From JBFXCS01 sp050181915 (GTDB lineage: Bacteria; Actinomycetota; Thermoleophilia; Miltoncostaeales; Miltoncostaeaceae), in the NCBI GenBank assembly GCA_050181915.1, contig JBFXCS010000003.1, positions 62,001-126,000 of the forward strand: a DNA stretch of 64,000 bases, given 5' to 3'. The first letter of the stretch is position 1; each line of letters starts with the position of its first letter. Of this stretch, positions 16,829 to 24,850 are shown piece after piece. The notes below the pieces were generated by a model. That model was not told where the DNA came from. It did not search any database and was given only the letters and a program-made list of their open reading frames with translations. Both the position numbers and the translations under genes were made by a program.

Positions 16829-17590
16829 GTGCCCCGCATGGCAACGGCCCTCTCCGAGCTTCGCGAGAACGGCTTCCGGGGCTCGGGCGTCACGGGCCCG
16901 GGCCGCGTGGGACTCACGCAGATGGACCTCTTCGCCGGGCTGCCGGAGCGCGACCTCGCCCTCCTCGACAGCCGCCTGCCCCTGGTGCGGTGGCCGCGCG
17001 GGGCGTCCATGCCGGAGCCGCTGTGCCGGGCCGACCACCTGTACGTCGTGCGCGAGGGGCGCCTGGCGCTCTTCGAGTCGACCGCGCCCGGCCACGAGAT
17101 CATGATCTCGCTGCTCGACTCGGGCGCCATCTACTCCACCCTCGGCTCGGCGCCCGCCGCGAGCGTCTCGGCGCTCGAGGACTCGGCCGTCTCGCCGCTG
17201 TCGGGCCGCGCCATCGAGGGGCTCATCGCCCGCTACCCGCGCCTGGGCCGCAACCTGGCGGAGATGCTGTCGGATCGCGTGGCGATGCTGCGCGAGACGG
17301 TGGCCCTCGTCAGCGAGATGCGCGTCGAGGACCGCCTGCGCGCCCGGCTGCACCAGCTCGCCGACCACTTCGGCGTCGCCACCCGCGCCGGCATCGAGCT
17401 GCGCCTCGAGCTCACCCACGCCCAGTGGGCCTCGCTCGTCGGCGCCTCGCGCGAGGCCGTCACCACCGCCTTCAGCAAGCTCCGCGCGAGCGGCTCGGTG
17501 GAGATGGAGGGCCGCGCCATCACGATCCCGTGGGACGTGGTGCGCACCCGCGAGGAGGCCATGACGCCCTCCTCCGACTCGACCTTCTAG
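16829..17590 (+). CDS. Crp/Fnr-family transcriptional regulator
   Basis: A 253-residue protein with a cyclic-nucleotide-binding-like beta roll (residues 35-140), a long dimer helix (RYPRLGRNLAEMLSDRVAML) and a winged HTH (LTHAQWASLVGASREAVTTA). The usual cAMP phosphate-binding cassette is not evident, and no Fnr-type Cys cluster is present, so the ligand is unknown. The start may be GTG at 16829 or ATG at 16838. Confidence 0.9.
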   Translation: MPRMATALSELRENGFRGSGVTGPGRVGLTQMDLFAGLPERDLALLDSRLPLVRWPRGASMPEPLCRADHLYVVREGRLALFESTAPGHEIMISLLDSGAIYSTLGSAPAASVSALEDSAVSPLSGRAIEGLIARYPRLGRNLAEMLSDRVAMLRETVALVSEMRVEDRLRARLHQLADHFGVATRAGIELRLELTHAQWASLVGASREAVTTAFSKLRASGSVEMEGRAITIPWDVVRTREEAMTPSSDSTF

Positions 17591-17675
17591 GCCCGCCCCC
17601 GCCCTTCGCGAGAGACCCCGCCCCGGCCGGCCTCAGCGAGGACCGGCCGGTGGGAGGGCGTGGCGTGCGGATCGC

Positions 17676-17774
17676 TTAGCGACGGATCCAGGTCGCGGCG
17701 AGGGCGCCGTTGGCGGCAACGAGCGAGGCGACGGTGGCACCGGCGACGTACAGGGCGATGAGGTGACGACGCAT
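17676..17774 (-). CDS. 32-residue membrane or exported peptide
   Basis: An ATG-started frame gives MRRHLIALYVAGATVASLVA followed by a short tail ending in ATWIRR. It has a basic start, one hydrophobic helix and a possible AxA-type signal peptidase site. AAAGG lies about 11 bases upstream. It is too short to place in a family; the signal-like design and ribosome site support it. Confidence 0.5.
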   Translation of the reverse strand: MRRHLIALYVAGATVASLVAANGALAATWIRR

Positions 17775-18097
17775 GTGTGGTATGCCTTTCGTGGAGGGGA
17801 CAATCCGGTTGGAGCCCGGCTTGGCCCCTCTATCGGTGCCCAGATCCGATTCCTTACGACTGGGGCACCACGGGGTCACGACGACCCTCCCGAGGCGCCG
17901 CGCGACGCGCCCGCGACGACGGCGTGCGAGCGCCGCCCGCGCCGATGGCGCGGGCGCTCGCCGGTCGATTCGCCGCGGCGGCGGGGGTCAGCCTCCCGAT
18001 GACCCCCGCCGACGCGGGTCCCGTCACCCGCGCGGCAGCTTGGGTGAGGGCTTTGCGGCCCCTCGTGGGCGAGGGGCGATATCGGGGGATCCCGCCG
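17775..18097. other. 323-bp region between the small peptide and the LuxR gene
   Basis: No gene is supported. An imperfect inverted repeat (GTGCCCAG near 17838 and CTGGGGCAC near 17862) could be part of a promoter or terminator. The small peptide must be transcribed from here. Confidence 0.4.
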
Positions 18098-18754
18098 TCA
18101 ACGTCTGACGGGCGGCGGCGCCGACGTTCCCATGCGGGCGTCCCATGCGTCCAGGTCGCGGCGCGAATGGACGCCGAACTTGCGCAGGATCGCCTGGGCG
18201 TGCGTGCGCACGGTGTGCCACGACACGCCCAGGCGCTGGGCGATCTCCTTGTAGGTGAGGTGCTGGCGCATCAGCCGCAGCACGGCGCGCTCCTGGTCGG
18301 TGAGCAGCACCTCGCGCGGGCCGGTGCGACGGGTGAGGTCCGCCAGGGGGCTCACCGTGCGCAGGTCGAGCTCGGGGCCCGGGCCGCGCCGTATCGCCTC
18401 CTCGGCCGCGTCGAGCACCGCCTCGCGGGTCCAGGTGGGCAGCAGCGTGCCGGCCGCCCCCGCGGCGAGGGCCTCGAGGCGCGAGGGCGGCGAGTCGTCG
18501 CGGACGGCGAACAGGATCGGCACGTCGGGGTGGCGGCGCCGCATCTCGGCCGCGAGCTCCGCGCCCGCCGCGTCGGCGACCACCCGGTCGACGACGGCCA
18601 GCCCGACGGGACCGCCGTCCAGCACGGCCAGCGCCGCGTCGACCGTGAACGCGACCTCGGGGGCCAGGGCCGGGGTGCTCAGGAACGCGGCGATCCCGGC
18701 GGACCACGCCGGGCTGTGGCTCGCCACCAGCACCCGCAGGGGCGCCCTCGCCAC
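18098..18754 (-). CDS. LuxR-type response regulator with a partly degenerate receiver
   Basis: The 218-residue protein has a receiver-like domain (1-125) that lacks the usual paired acidic residues after beta strand 1 (VLVASHSPAW), although an Asp remains at the strand 3 end (LAVVDR). A LuxR HTH follows (LTDQERAVLRLMRQHLTYKE, then AQRLGVSWHTVRTHAQAIL). No kinase gene is adjacent, so it may act without phosphorylation. Confidence 0.85.
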   Translation of the reverse strand: MARAPLRVLVASHSPAWSAGIAAFLSTPALAPEVAFTVDAALAVLDGGPVGLAVVDRVVADAAGAELAAEMRRRHPDVPILFAVRDDSPPSRLEALAAGAAGTLLPTWTREAVLDAAEEAIRRGPGPELDLRTVSPLADLTRRTGPREVLLTDQERAVLRLMRQHLTYKEIAQRLGVSWHTVRTHAQAILRKFGVHSRRDLDAWDARMGTSAPPPVRR

Positions 18755-18884
18755 TCGTCACCATCCTTGGTGGGGAATCTCATGCGACGGCATCCGGCCG
18801 TCGCGCTCCCCTATCGGCACGCCCCCGTCCCGGCATGACGTCCGCGCCACGAATTCGCGCCGGGCGACGCCGGGCGGCGCGCGG

Positions 18885-19358
18885 CTACGGGGTGCCCTGC
18901 AGCCCCCGGAGCTCGTTCACCGCGCCCGCGAAGGCGCTCACGGCGGTGCGCAGCACCACCGGGCGCCCCGCCTGCGCGGCCTGCACGGCGTCCTCCATCG
19001 CCGCCACCACCCGGTCGAGCTGGGCGCTGGCGCGCTCGCGCTGGTCCTCCAGGCGCCGATCGTCCAGGCGCTCCGCCCGCAGGCGCGCGGCCATCGCCTG
19101 CGCCTTGCGCAGCGGCGCCCTCATCGCGGGCGCGGCACGGCGCACGCCCTCGCGGGTGGGCGCGTCGCCCACCCGCGCGAGGGCCGCGGAGAACTGGGTG
19201 ACCGCCTCGGCCGCCCCGCGGGTGTCGGCCAGGTAGCGCTGCGGCGACACCGTCGTGCCGTCCGGGACCGGCGCCGTGACGGTGCCCAGCGAGTCGCCGC
19301 CGCAGCCGGCCGCCGCGACGACCGCCAGCGCGGCTAGGAGGACGAGGAGGCGGCGGAT
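18885..19358 (-). CDS. Putative lipoprotein with a helical mature part
   Basis: After a basic start and hydrophobic run comes the lipobox AAAGC, then a mostly helical mature domain ending in AFAGAVNELRGLQGTP. No ATG, GTG or TTG fits upstream of the signal peptide; ATC at 19358 would give IRRLLVLLAALAVVAAAGC, so I use it with low certainty. It overlaps the end of the preceding lipoprotein gene by 25 bases. Length and layout resemble that neighbour, so the pair may be paralogues. Confidence 0.65.
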   Translation of the reverse strand: MRRLLVLLAALAVVAAAGCGGDSLGTVTAPVPDGTTVSPQRYLADTRGAAEAVTQFSAALARVGDAPTREGVRRAAPAMRAPLRKAQAMAARLRAERLDDRRLEDQRERASAQLDRVVAAMEDAVQAAQAGRPVVLRTAVSAFAGAVNELRGLQGTP

Positions 19359-19795
19359 GACAGCGAGCGCAGGGCGCTGAGGAAGGGGGCGGTGGTGCGC
19401 ACGAGCTCGTCGGGCTCGTCGCGCAGGACGGCGGTCACGGCCTGGCGCATCCGCGGGATGAGGCGGGCGTAGGCGCCGGCGAGCCGGTCGCGCTGGGTGC
19501 GGATGACGGCGTCGTCGATCCGCAGGGAGCGGAACATCGACAGGTGCCGCCGCGCGTCGGCCACGATGCCGTCGAGGGTCGCGCGCGAGGGCGGGTCCTC
19601 GTCCGGGTGCGTGTGCCGGTCGGAGATGACCGAGGCGAGCCGCGCCGGCGGCCCCACCAGCTGCTGCACCGCGTCGACGTATCCGGTCGGGGTCGGGCTC
19701 GCGGCCGTCGTGACGGAGGGCTCGTCGGAGCAGGCCGACGCCGTCAGGCACGCGACGGCTCCGATGGCGATCGCGGCGGTCCACCGAGGCACCAT
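19334..19795 (-). CDS. Putative lipoprotein
   Basis: A 153-residue protein with signal peptide and lipobox (LTASAC) followed by a helical domain rich in Arg and Asp, and a Ser-rich end. I do not recognise the family. It is the first gene of a two-lipoprotein unit and is divergent from guaB, 65 bases away. Confidence 0.75.
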   Translation of the reverse strand: MVPRWTAAIAIGAVACLTASACSDEPSVTTAASPTPTGYVDAVQQLVGPPARLASVISDRHTHPDEDPPSRATLDGIVADARRHLSMFRSLRIDDAVIRTQRDRLAGAYARLIPRMRQAVTAVLRDEPDELVRTTAPFLSALRSLSSAASSSS

Positions 19796-19860
19796 CGCGC
19801 GATGCTACCTCACCGCCCGGCCGGGTCGGCGCGACCGGGGGTTGGGCTATCCTGCGTCGA

Positions 19861-21297
19861 GTGTCCGCGGCCGGCATCCCGCTCGCCCTCTCCTACGACG
19901 ACGTGCTGCTGGCTCCCCGCCGCAGCGCGATCCGCTCGCGCTCCGACGTCGACGTCGCGACGCGCCTGACGCGGGGGCTGCGCCTCGCCGTGCCCATCGT
20001 CTCCGCGAACATGGACACGGTGACCGAGTCGGAGATGGCGGTCGCCATGGCCCGGGCGGGCGGCATCGGCATCATCCACCGCTTCCTGTCGGTGGAGGAC
20101 CAGGTGACCGAGGTCGCGCGGGTGAAGCGCGCGGAGGCCCTCGTCATCGCGGACCCCCACACCATCGGGCCCGACGTGCCCCTCGCCGAGGCCCTGGAGG
20201 CGATGGCCCGCAACGGGGTCACGACCCTCGTCGTGACCGACGACGACGGGCGCCTCGAGGGCATGCTCACCCGCCGCGACGTGGGCCCCTGGCCGGACGG
20301 GGCCGTCGCGGTGCGGGACGTGATGACCCCCCGTGACCGGCTCGTCACCGGCGGGCCCGCGACCTCCAGCGAGCAGGCCACCGCCATGCTGCGCCAGGCG
20401 CGGGTGGAGAAGCTGCCGCTGGTCGACGCGCAGGGCCGGCTCGCCGGCCTGATCACCCTGCGCGACCTGATCACCCGCTCGGAGCGGCCGTACGCGACCA
20501 AGGACGAGCGCGGCCGCCTCGCGGTGGGCGCCGCCATCGGCGTGCGCGGCGACTTCATCGAGCGCGCCCAGGCCCTGGTGGACGCCGGGGCGGACGTGCT
20601 GGTGCTCGACATCGCCCACGGCCACACCGAGAGCGCGCTCGCCGCGCTCGGCGACGTGCGCGAGGCCATCGGGGACCGCGCCGGCCTGATCGCGGGGAAC
20701 GTGGCGACCGCCGAGGGCGCGCGGGACCTGGCCGAGGCGGGCGCCGACGCGGTGAAGGTGGGCGTCGGACCCGGCTCGGTGTGCACGACGCGGGTCGTCG
20801 CCGGGGTGGGCGTCCCGCAGCTGTCGGCCGTGATGGAGTGCGCCGAGGCCTGCGCGCCGCTCGGCGTGCCGGTGATCGCCGACGGCGGCATCCGCGCCGG
20901 CGGCGACGTCGCCAAGGCCATCGCCGCCGGCGCCGAGACCGTGATGGTCGGCAACCTCCTGGCCGGCACCCCGGAGAGCCCGGGCGTGGCCGTGACCCGC
21001 AACGGCACCCTGGTGAAGGTGTTCCGCGGGATGGCCTCCGAGGCGGCCGCGACCGCCCGGCGGGCGCTCGAGGACGACGACACCGAGTTCACCCCCGTCG
21101 TCGCCGAGGGGGTGGAGGCCGTGGTGCCGCTGCGCGACGCCGTCGCGGACGTGTTGCACGGCCTGGTGGGCGGGCTGCGGTCCGGCATGAGTTACTCCAA
21201 CGCGAGCACCATCCCCGAGTTCCACCGCAACGCCCGCTTCGTGCGGATCACCCCGGGAGGTCTGCGCGAGAGTTACCCCCACGACGTCAGCTACTGA
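19861..21297 (+). CDS. guaB: IMP dehydrogenase
   Basis: GuaB oxidises IMP to XMP in guanine nucleotide synthesis. The 478-residue protein has a TIM barrel interrupted by two CBS domains (about 95-210). The IMP/NAD site reads GVGPGSVCTTRVVAGVGVPQ with the catalytic Cys, followed by the phosphate loop VIADGGIRAGGDVAKAIAAG and the flap region AEGVEAVVP. GTG at 19861 is the start. It is followed by tkt after 16 bases, so it may head the pentose phosphate operon. Confidence 0.93.
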   Translation: MSAAGIPLALSYDDVLLAPRRSAIRSRSDVDVATRLTRGLRLAVPIVSANMDTVTESEMAVAMARAGGIGIIHRFLSVEDQVTEVARVKRAEALVIADPHTIGPDVPLAEALEAMARNGVTTLVVTDDDGRLEGMLTRRDVGPWPDGAVAVRDVMTPRDRLVTGGPATSSEQATAMLRQARVEKLPLVDAQGRLAGLITLRDLITRSERPYATKDERGRLAVGAAIGVRGDFIERAQALVDAGADVLVLDIAHGHTESALAALGDVREAIGDRAGLIAGNVATAEGARDLAEAGADAVKVGVGPGSVCTTRVVAGVGVPQLSAVMECAEACAPLGVPVIADGGIRAGGDVAKAIAAGAETVMVGNLLAGTPESPGVAVTRNGTLVKVFRGMASEAAATARRALEDDDTEFTPVVAEGVEAVVPLRDAVADVLHGLVGGLRSGMSYSNASTIPEFHRNARFVRITPGGLRESYPHDVSY

Positions 21298-21313
21298 GGT
21301 CATAAGGAGCCCC

Positions 21314-23296
21314 GTGGCAACGACCCTCGCCCCTCCCGAGCTGTGCATCACGACGGTGCGGACCCTCGCCATCGACGCGGTGGAGAAGGCCGACAGCGGC
21401 CATCCCGGCGCGCCGATGGGCCTCGCGCCGGTCGCCTGGACGCTCTTCTCCAACCACCTGCGCCACGCCCCGGGCGACCCCGGCTGGCCGGACCGCGACC
21501 GCTTCGTGCTGTCGGCCGGTCACGCGTCCGCCCTGCTCTACGCCCTGCTGCACCTCAGCGGCTACGACCTGCCGCTCGACCAGATCAGGCGCTTCCGCCA
21601 GCTGGGATCCGAGACCCCCGGGCACCCCGAGCGGGGCGACACCCCGGGCGTCGAGATCACCACCGGCCCGCTCGGTCAGGGCACCGCGAACGCCGTCGGC
21701 TTCGCGCTGGCCGAGGCGATGCTGGCCGCCCGCTACAACCGGCCGGGCCACGAGGTGGTGTCGCACCGCACCTGGTTCATCTGCTCCGACGGCGACCTGA
21801 TGGAGGGCATCTCCCACGAGGCGGCCTCGATCGCCGGGTTCCTCCGCCTGGGCGGGCTCGTCGGGATCTACGACGACAACCGCATCAGCCTGGACGGCCC
21901 GACTACGCTCTCGTTCGGCGAGGACACGCCGGCGCGCTTCGCCGCCTACGGCTGGCGGGTGCTGCACATCGCGGACGGCAACGACGTCGACGAGATCGAT
22001 CGGGTGCTGGGGCAGGCGTCGCAGAGCGACGGCCGGCCGACGCTGGTCGTCTGCCGCACGCACATCGGCTACGGCGCGCCCCACAAGCAGGACACCTCGG
22101 CCGCCCACGGCTCGCCCCTCGGCCCCGAGGAGACGAAGGCCGCGAAGCGCTTCTACGGCTGGCCCGAGGACGCCCGGTTCCTGATCCCCGACGAGGTCGC
22201 GGCCTGGTCGTCGGAGCTGGTGGGCCGCGGCGAGGCGCTGGCCGCCGAATGGCGCGAGCGGTTCGACGCCTACGCCGCGGAGTACCCGGCGGAGGCGGCC
22301 GAGCTGGCCCGGGTGACGAGCGGCGACCTGCCGGAGGGATGGCGGTCGGCGCTGCCGACCTTCCCCGAGGGCGAGCGGCTCGCGACCCGCGCGTCGGCCG
22401 GCAAGGTGCTCAACGCGCTCGCCGCCGCGGTGCCGGAGATCGTGCAGGGGGCGGCCGACCTGTCCACCTCCACCAGCACCGACCTGAAGGAGATGGGCGT
22501 CGTCGGCCCCGGCGAGTTCGCCGGCCGCAACATCTACTACGGCGTCCGCGAGCACGCGATGGGCGCCATCACGAACGGCCTCGCCGCCCACGGCGGCCTG
22601 CGGCCGGTGTGCTCCACCTTCTTCACCTTCTCGGACTACATGAAGAACACGATCCGGCTCGCCGCGCTGATGCGGCTGCCGTCGGTGTTCGTCTACACCC
22701 ACGACTCGGTGGGCCTGGGCGAGGACGGACCCACCCACCAGCCCATCGAGCACCTGGCCGCCCTGCGGGCCATCCCCGGCCTGGTGACCCTGCGCCCGGC
22801 CGACGCCAACGAGGCCGCCGCCGCCTGGCGGGTGGCGCTGTCGCGCACGTACGGCCCCACGGCGCTCGTGCTGTCGCGGCAGGGTCTGCCCACCCTGGCG
22901 GCGGCGCCGCCGGTGGAGCGGGGCGCCTACGTCGTGGCCGACGGCGACGACGCCGCGATCCTCGCCACCGGCTCCGAGGTCGCGACGGCGCTCGAGGCCC
23001 GCGAGGCGCTGGCGGCGGCGGGCATCGCCGCCCGGGTGGTGAGCATCCCGTCGTTCGAGCTCTTCCGCGCCCAGGACGCCGCGTACCGCGAGCAGGTGCT
23101 GCCCGCCGGCATCACGGCGCGCGTCTCGGTGGAGGCGGCGAGCCCCTTCGGCTGGGCCGAGTGGATCGGCCTGGACGGCACGGCGATCGGCATCGACCGC
23201 TTCGGCGTCTCGGCGCCCGGGCCGGAGGCCCTCGCGGCGCTGGGCATCATCGCCGACGCCGTCGCGGCCGCCGTCACGGCGCTGGTGCGCGGGTGA
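21314..23296 (+). CDS. tkt: Transketolase
   Basis: Transketolase moves two-carbon units between sugar phosphates using thiamine diphosphate. The 660-residue protein shows the N-terminal HPGAPMGLAP, the cofactor motif starting CSDGDLMEGISHEAAS, the DSVGLGEDGPTHQPIEHLA pyrimidine-domain motif and a C-terminal domain. GTG at 21314 follows an AAGGAG ribosome site. With zwf and pgl downstream it forms a pentose phosphate operon. Confidence 0.96.
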   Translation: MATTLAPPELCITTVRTLAIDAVEKADSGHPGAPMGLAPVAWTLFSNHLRHAPGDPGWPDRDRFVLSAGHASALLYALLHLSGYDLPLDQIRRFRQLGSETPGHPERGDTPGVEITTGPLGQGTANAVGFALAEAMLAARYNRPGHEVVSHRTWFICSDGDLMEGISHEAASIAGFLRLGGLVGIYDDNRISLDGPTTLSFGEDTPARFAAYGWRVLHIADGNDVDEIDRVLGQASQSDGRPTLVVCRTHIGYGAPHKQDTSAAHGSPLGPEETKAAKRFYGWPEDARFLIPDEVAAWSSELVGRGEALAAEWRERFDAYAAEYPAEAAELARVTSGDLPEGWRSALPTFPEGERLATRASAGKVLNALAAAVPEIVQGAADLSTSTSTDLKEMGVVGPGEFAGRNIYYGVREHAMGAITNGLAAHGGLRPVCSTFFTFSDYMKNTIRLAALMRLPSVFVYTHDSVGLGEDGPTHQPIEHLAALRAIPGLVTLRPADANEAAAAWRVALSRTYGPTALVLSRQGLPTLAAAPPVERGAYVVADGDDAAILATGSEVATALEAREALAAAGIAARVVSIPSFELFRAQDAAYREQVLPAGITARVSVEAASPFGWAEWIGLDGTAIGIDRFGVSAPGPEALAALGIIADAVAAAVTALVRG

Positions 23297-23338
23297 GATG
23301 CGCCCACTCAACCTCGACTCGAGACTGAGCCTTACGCG

Positions 23339-24850
23339 ATGAGGTCCTCCCCGGACGCGGGCCGTGCCGCCCCTCCGGCCGTGATCGTCATCTTCGGCGC
23401 CACGGGCGACCTGACCCAGCGCAAGCTGCTCCCCGGGCTCTACAGCCTGGCGAGCCAGGGGCTGCTGCCGCCGGAGACGGCCATCGTCGGCGCCGCCCGA
23501 TCGCCCCTCGGCGACGACGAGTTCCGCGAGCGCATGCGCGCCGGGGTCGAGAGCCACGGCCGCCTGCCGCTGGACGACGCCGCCTGGGAGCGCTTCGCCG
23601 CGGGCCTGCGCTACGTCTCGTTCGCCGCCGACGACCCCGAGGGGTACGGCCGCCTGCGGGAGCTGCTCGGCGACCTCGACCGCACCGGGGGCACGAGCGG
23701 CAACCGGCTCTTCTACCTGGCCACGGCGCCCGAGTTCTTCCCCGTCATCGCCGAGAACCTGGGCGCCGCCGGGCTGTGCGACGAGGGCGACGGCGACCGC
23801 TTCGCGCGCCTCATCATCGAGAAGCCCTTCGGCTCCGACCTCGGCTCGGCGCGCGAGCTGAACGACCGCCTCACCGCCGTCTTCCGGGAGCGGCAGATCT
23901 ACCGCATCGACCACTACCTGGGGAAGGAGACGGTCCAGAACCTGCTGGTGCTGCGGTTCGGCAACGCGATCTTCGAGCCCATCTGGAACCGCCGCTACGT
24001 CGACCACGTGCAGATCACGGTGGCCGAGGAGCTGGGGGTGGGCACCCGCGGCGGCTACTACGACCGCTCCGGCGCGCTGCGCGACATCGTCCAGAACCAC
24101 ATGCTCCAGGTGCTGTCGATCATCGCGATGGAGCCGCCGGCGCGGTTCGAGAGCCGCGAGGTGCGCGACGAGAAGGTGAAGGTGCTGCGCGCCATCGCCC
24201 CCTTCGACCGAGTGTCCGCGGCGCGCGACGCCGCGCGCGGCCAGTACGGGGCCGGGTGGATCGCGGGCGAGCGGGTGCCCGGGTACCGCGAGGAGGAGGG
24301 CGTCGACCCGGAGTCCGACACGGACACGTTCGCCGCCCTGCGCGTGGAGGTCGACAACTGGCGCTGGTCCGGCACGCCCTTCTACCTCCGCACGGGGAAG
24401 CGGCTGCCGAAGCGGGCGACCGAGGTGGCGATCCGGTTCAAGCCGGCGCCGCACCTGCCCTTCGCGTCCACGGCCGTGTCGAGCGTGCAGCCGAACCTGC
24501 TGGTGCTGCGGATCCAGCCGGACGAGGGCGCCTCGCTGCAGGTGCAGGCCAAGGCACCGGGGCCGCAGATCGACCTGCGCCAGGTGAGCATGGACTTCGC
24601 CTACGGCAGCTCGTTCGCGAAGAGCTCGCCGGAGGCGTACGAGCGGCTGCTGCTGGACGCCCTGCTGGGCGACTCCACACTGTTCGCCCGCTGGGACGAG
24701 GTGGAGCGCGCCTGGGAGATCCTGGACCCGCTGATCTCGGCCTGGGAGGCCGAGCCGGGGCCGTACCCGAACTACGAGGCCGGCAGCTGGGGGCCCCAGG
24801 AGGCGGAGGTCCTGATGGCCCGGGACGGGCGCACGTGGAGGCGGCTGTGA
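23339..24850 (+). CDS. zwf: Glucose-6-phosphate 1-dehydrogenase
   Basis: Zwf oxidises glucose 6-phosphate to 6-phosphogluconolactone, the entry step of the oxidative pentose phosphate pathway. The 503-residue protein has the NADP-binding GATGDLTQRKLLPGLYSL and the substrate site RIDHYLGKETVQN with the catalytic His downstream. It begins 42 bases after tkt and is followed by pgl after 52 bases. Confidence 0.96.
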   Translation: MRSSPDAGRAAPPAVIVIFGATGDLTQRKLLPGLYSLASQGLLPPETAIVGAARSPLGDDEFRERMRAGVESHGRLPLDDAAWERFAAGLRYVSFAADDPEGYGRLRELLGDLDRTGGTSGNRLFYLATAPEFFPVIAENLGAAGLCDEGDGDRFARLIIEKPFGSDLGSARELNDRLTAVFRERQIYRIDHYLGKETVQNLLVLRFGNAIFEPIWNRRYVDHVQITVAEELGVGTRGGYYDRSGALRDIVQNHMLQVLSIIAMEPPARFESREVRDEKVKVLRAIAPFDRVSAARDAARGQYGAGWIAGERVPGYREEEGVDPESDTDTFAALRVEVDNWRWSGTPFYLRTGKRLPKRATEVAIRFKPAPHLPFASTAVSSVQPNLLVLRIQPDEGASLQVQAKAPGPQIDLRQVSMDFAYGSSFAKSSPEAYERLLLDALLGDSTLFARWDEVERAWEILDPLISAWEAEPGPYPNYEAGSWGPQEAEVLMARDGRTWRRL

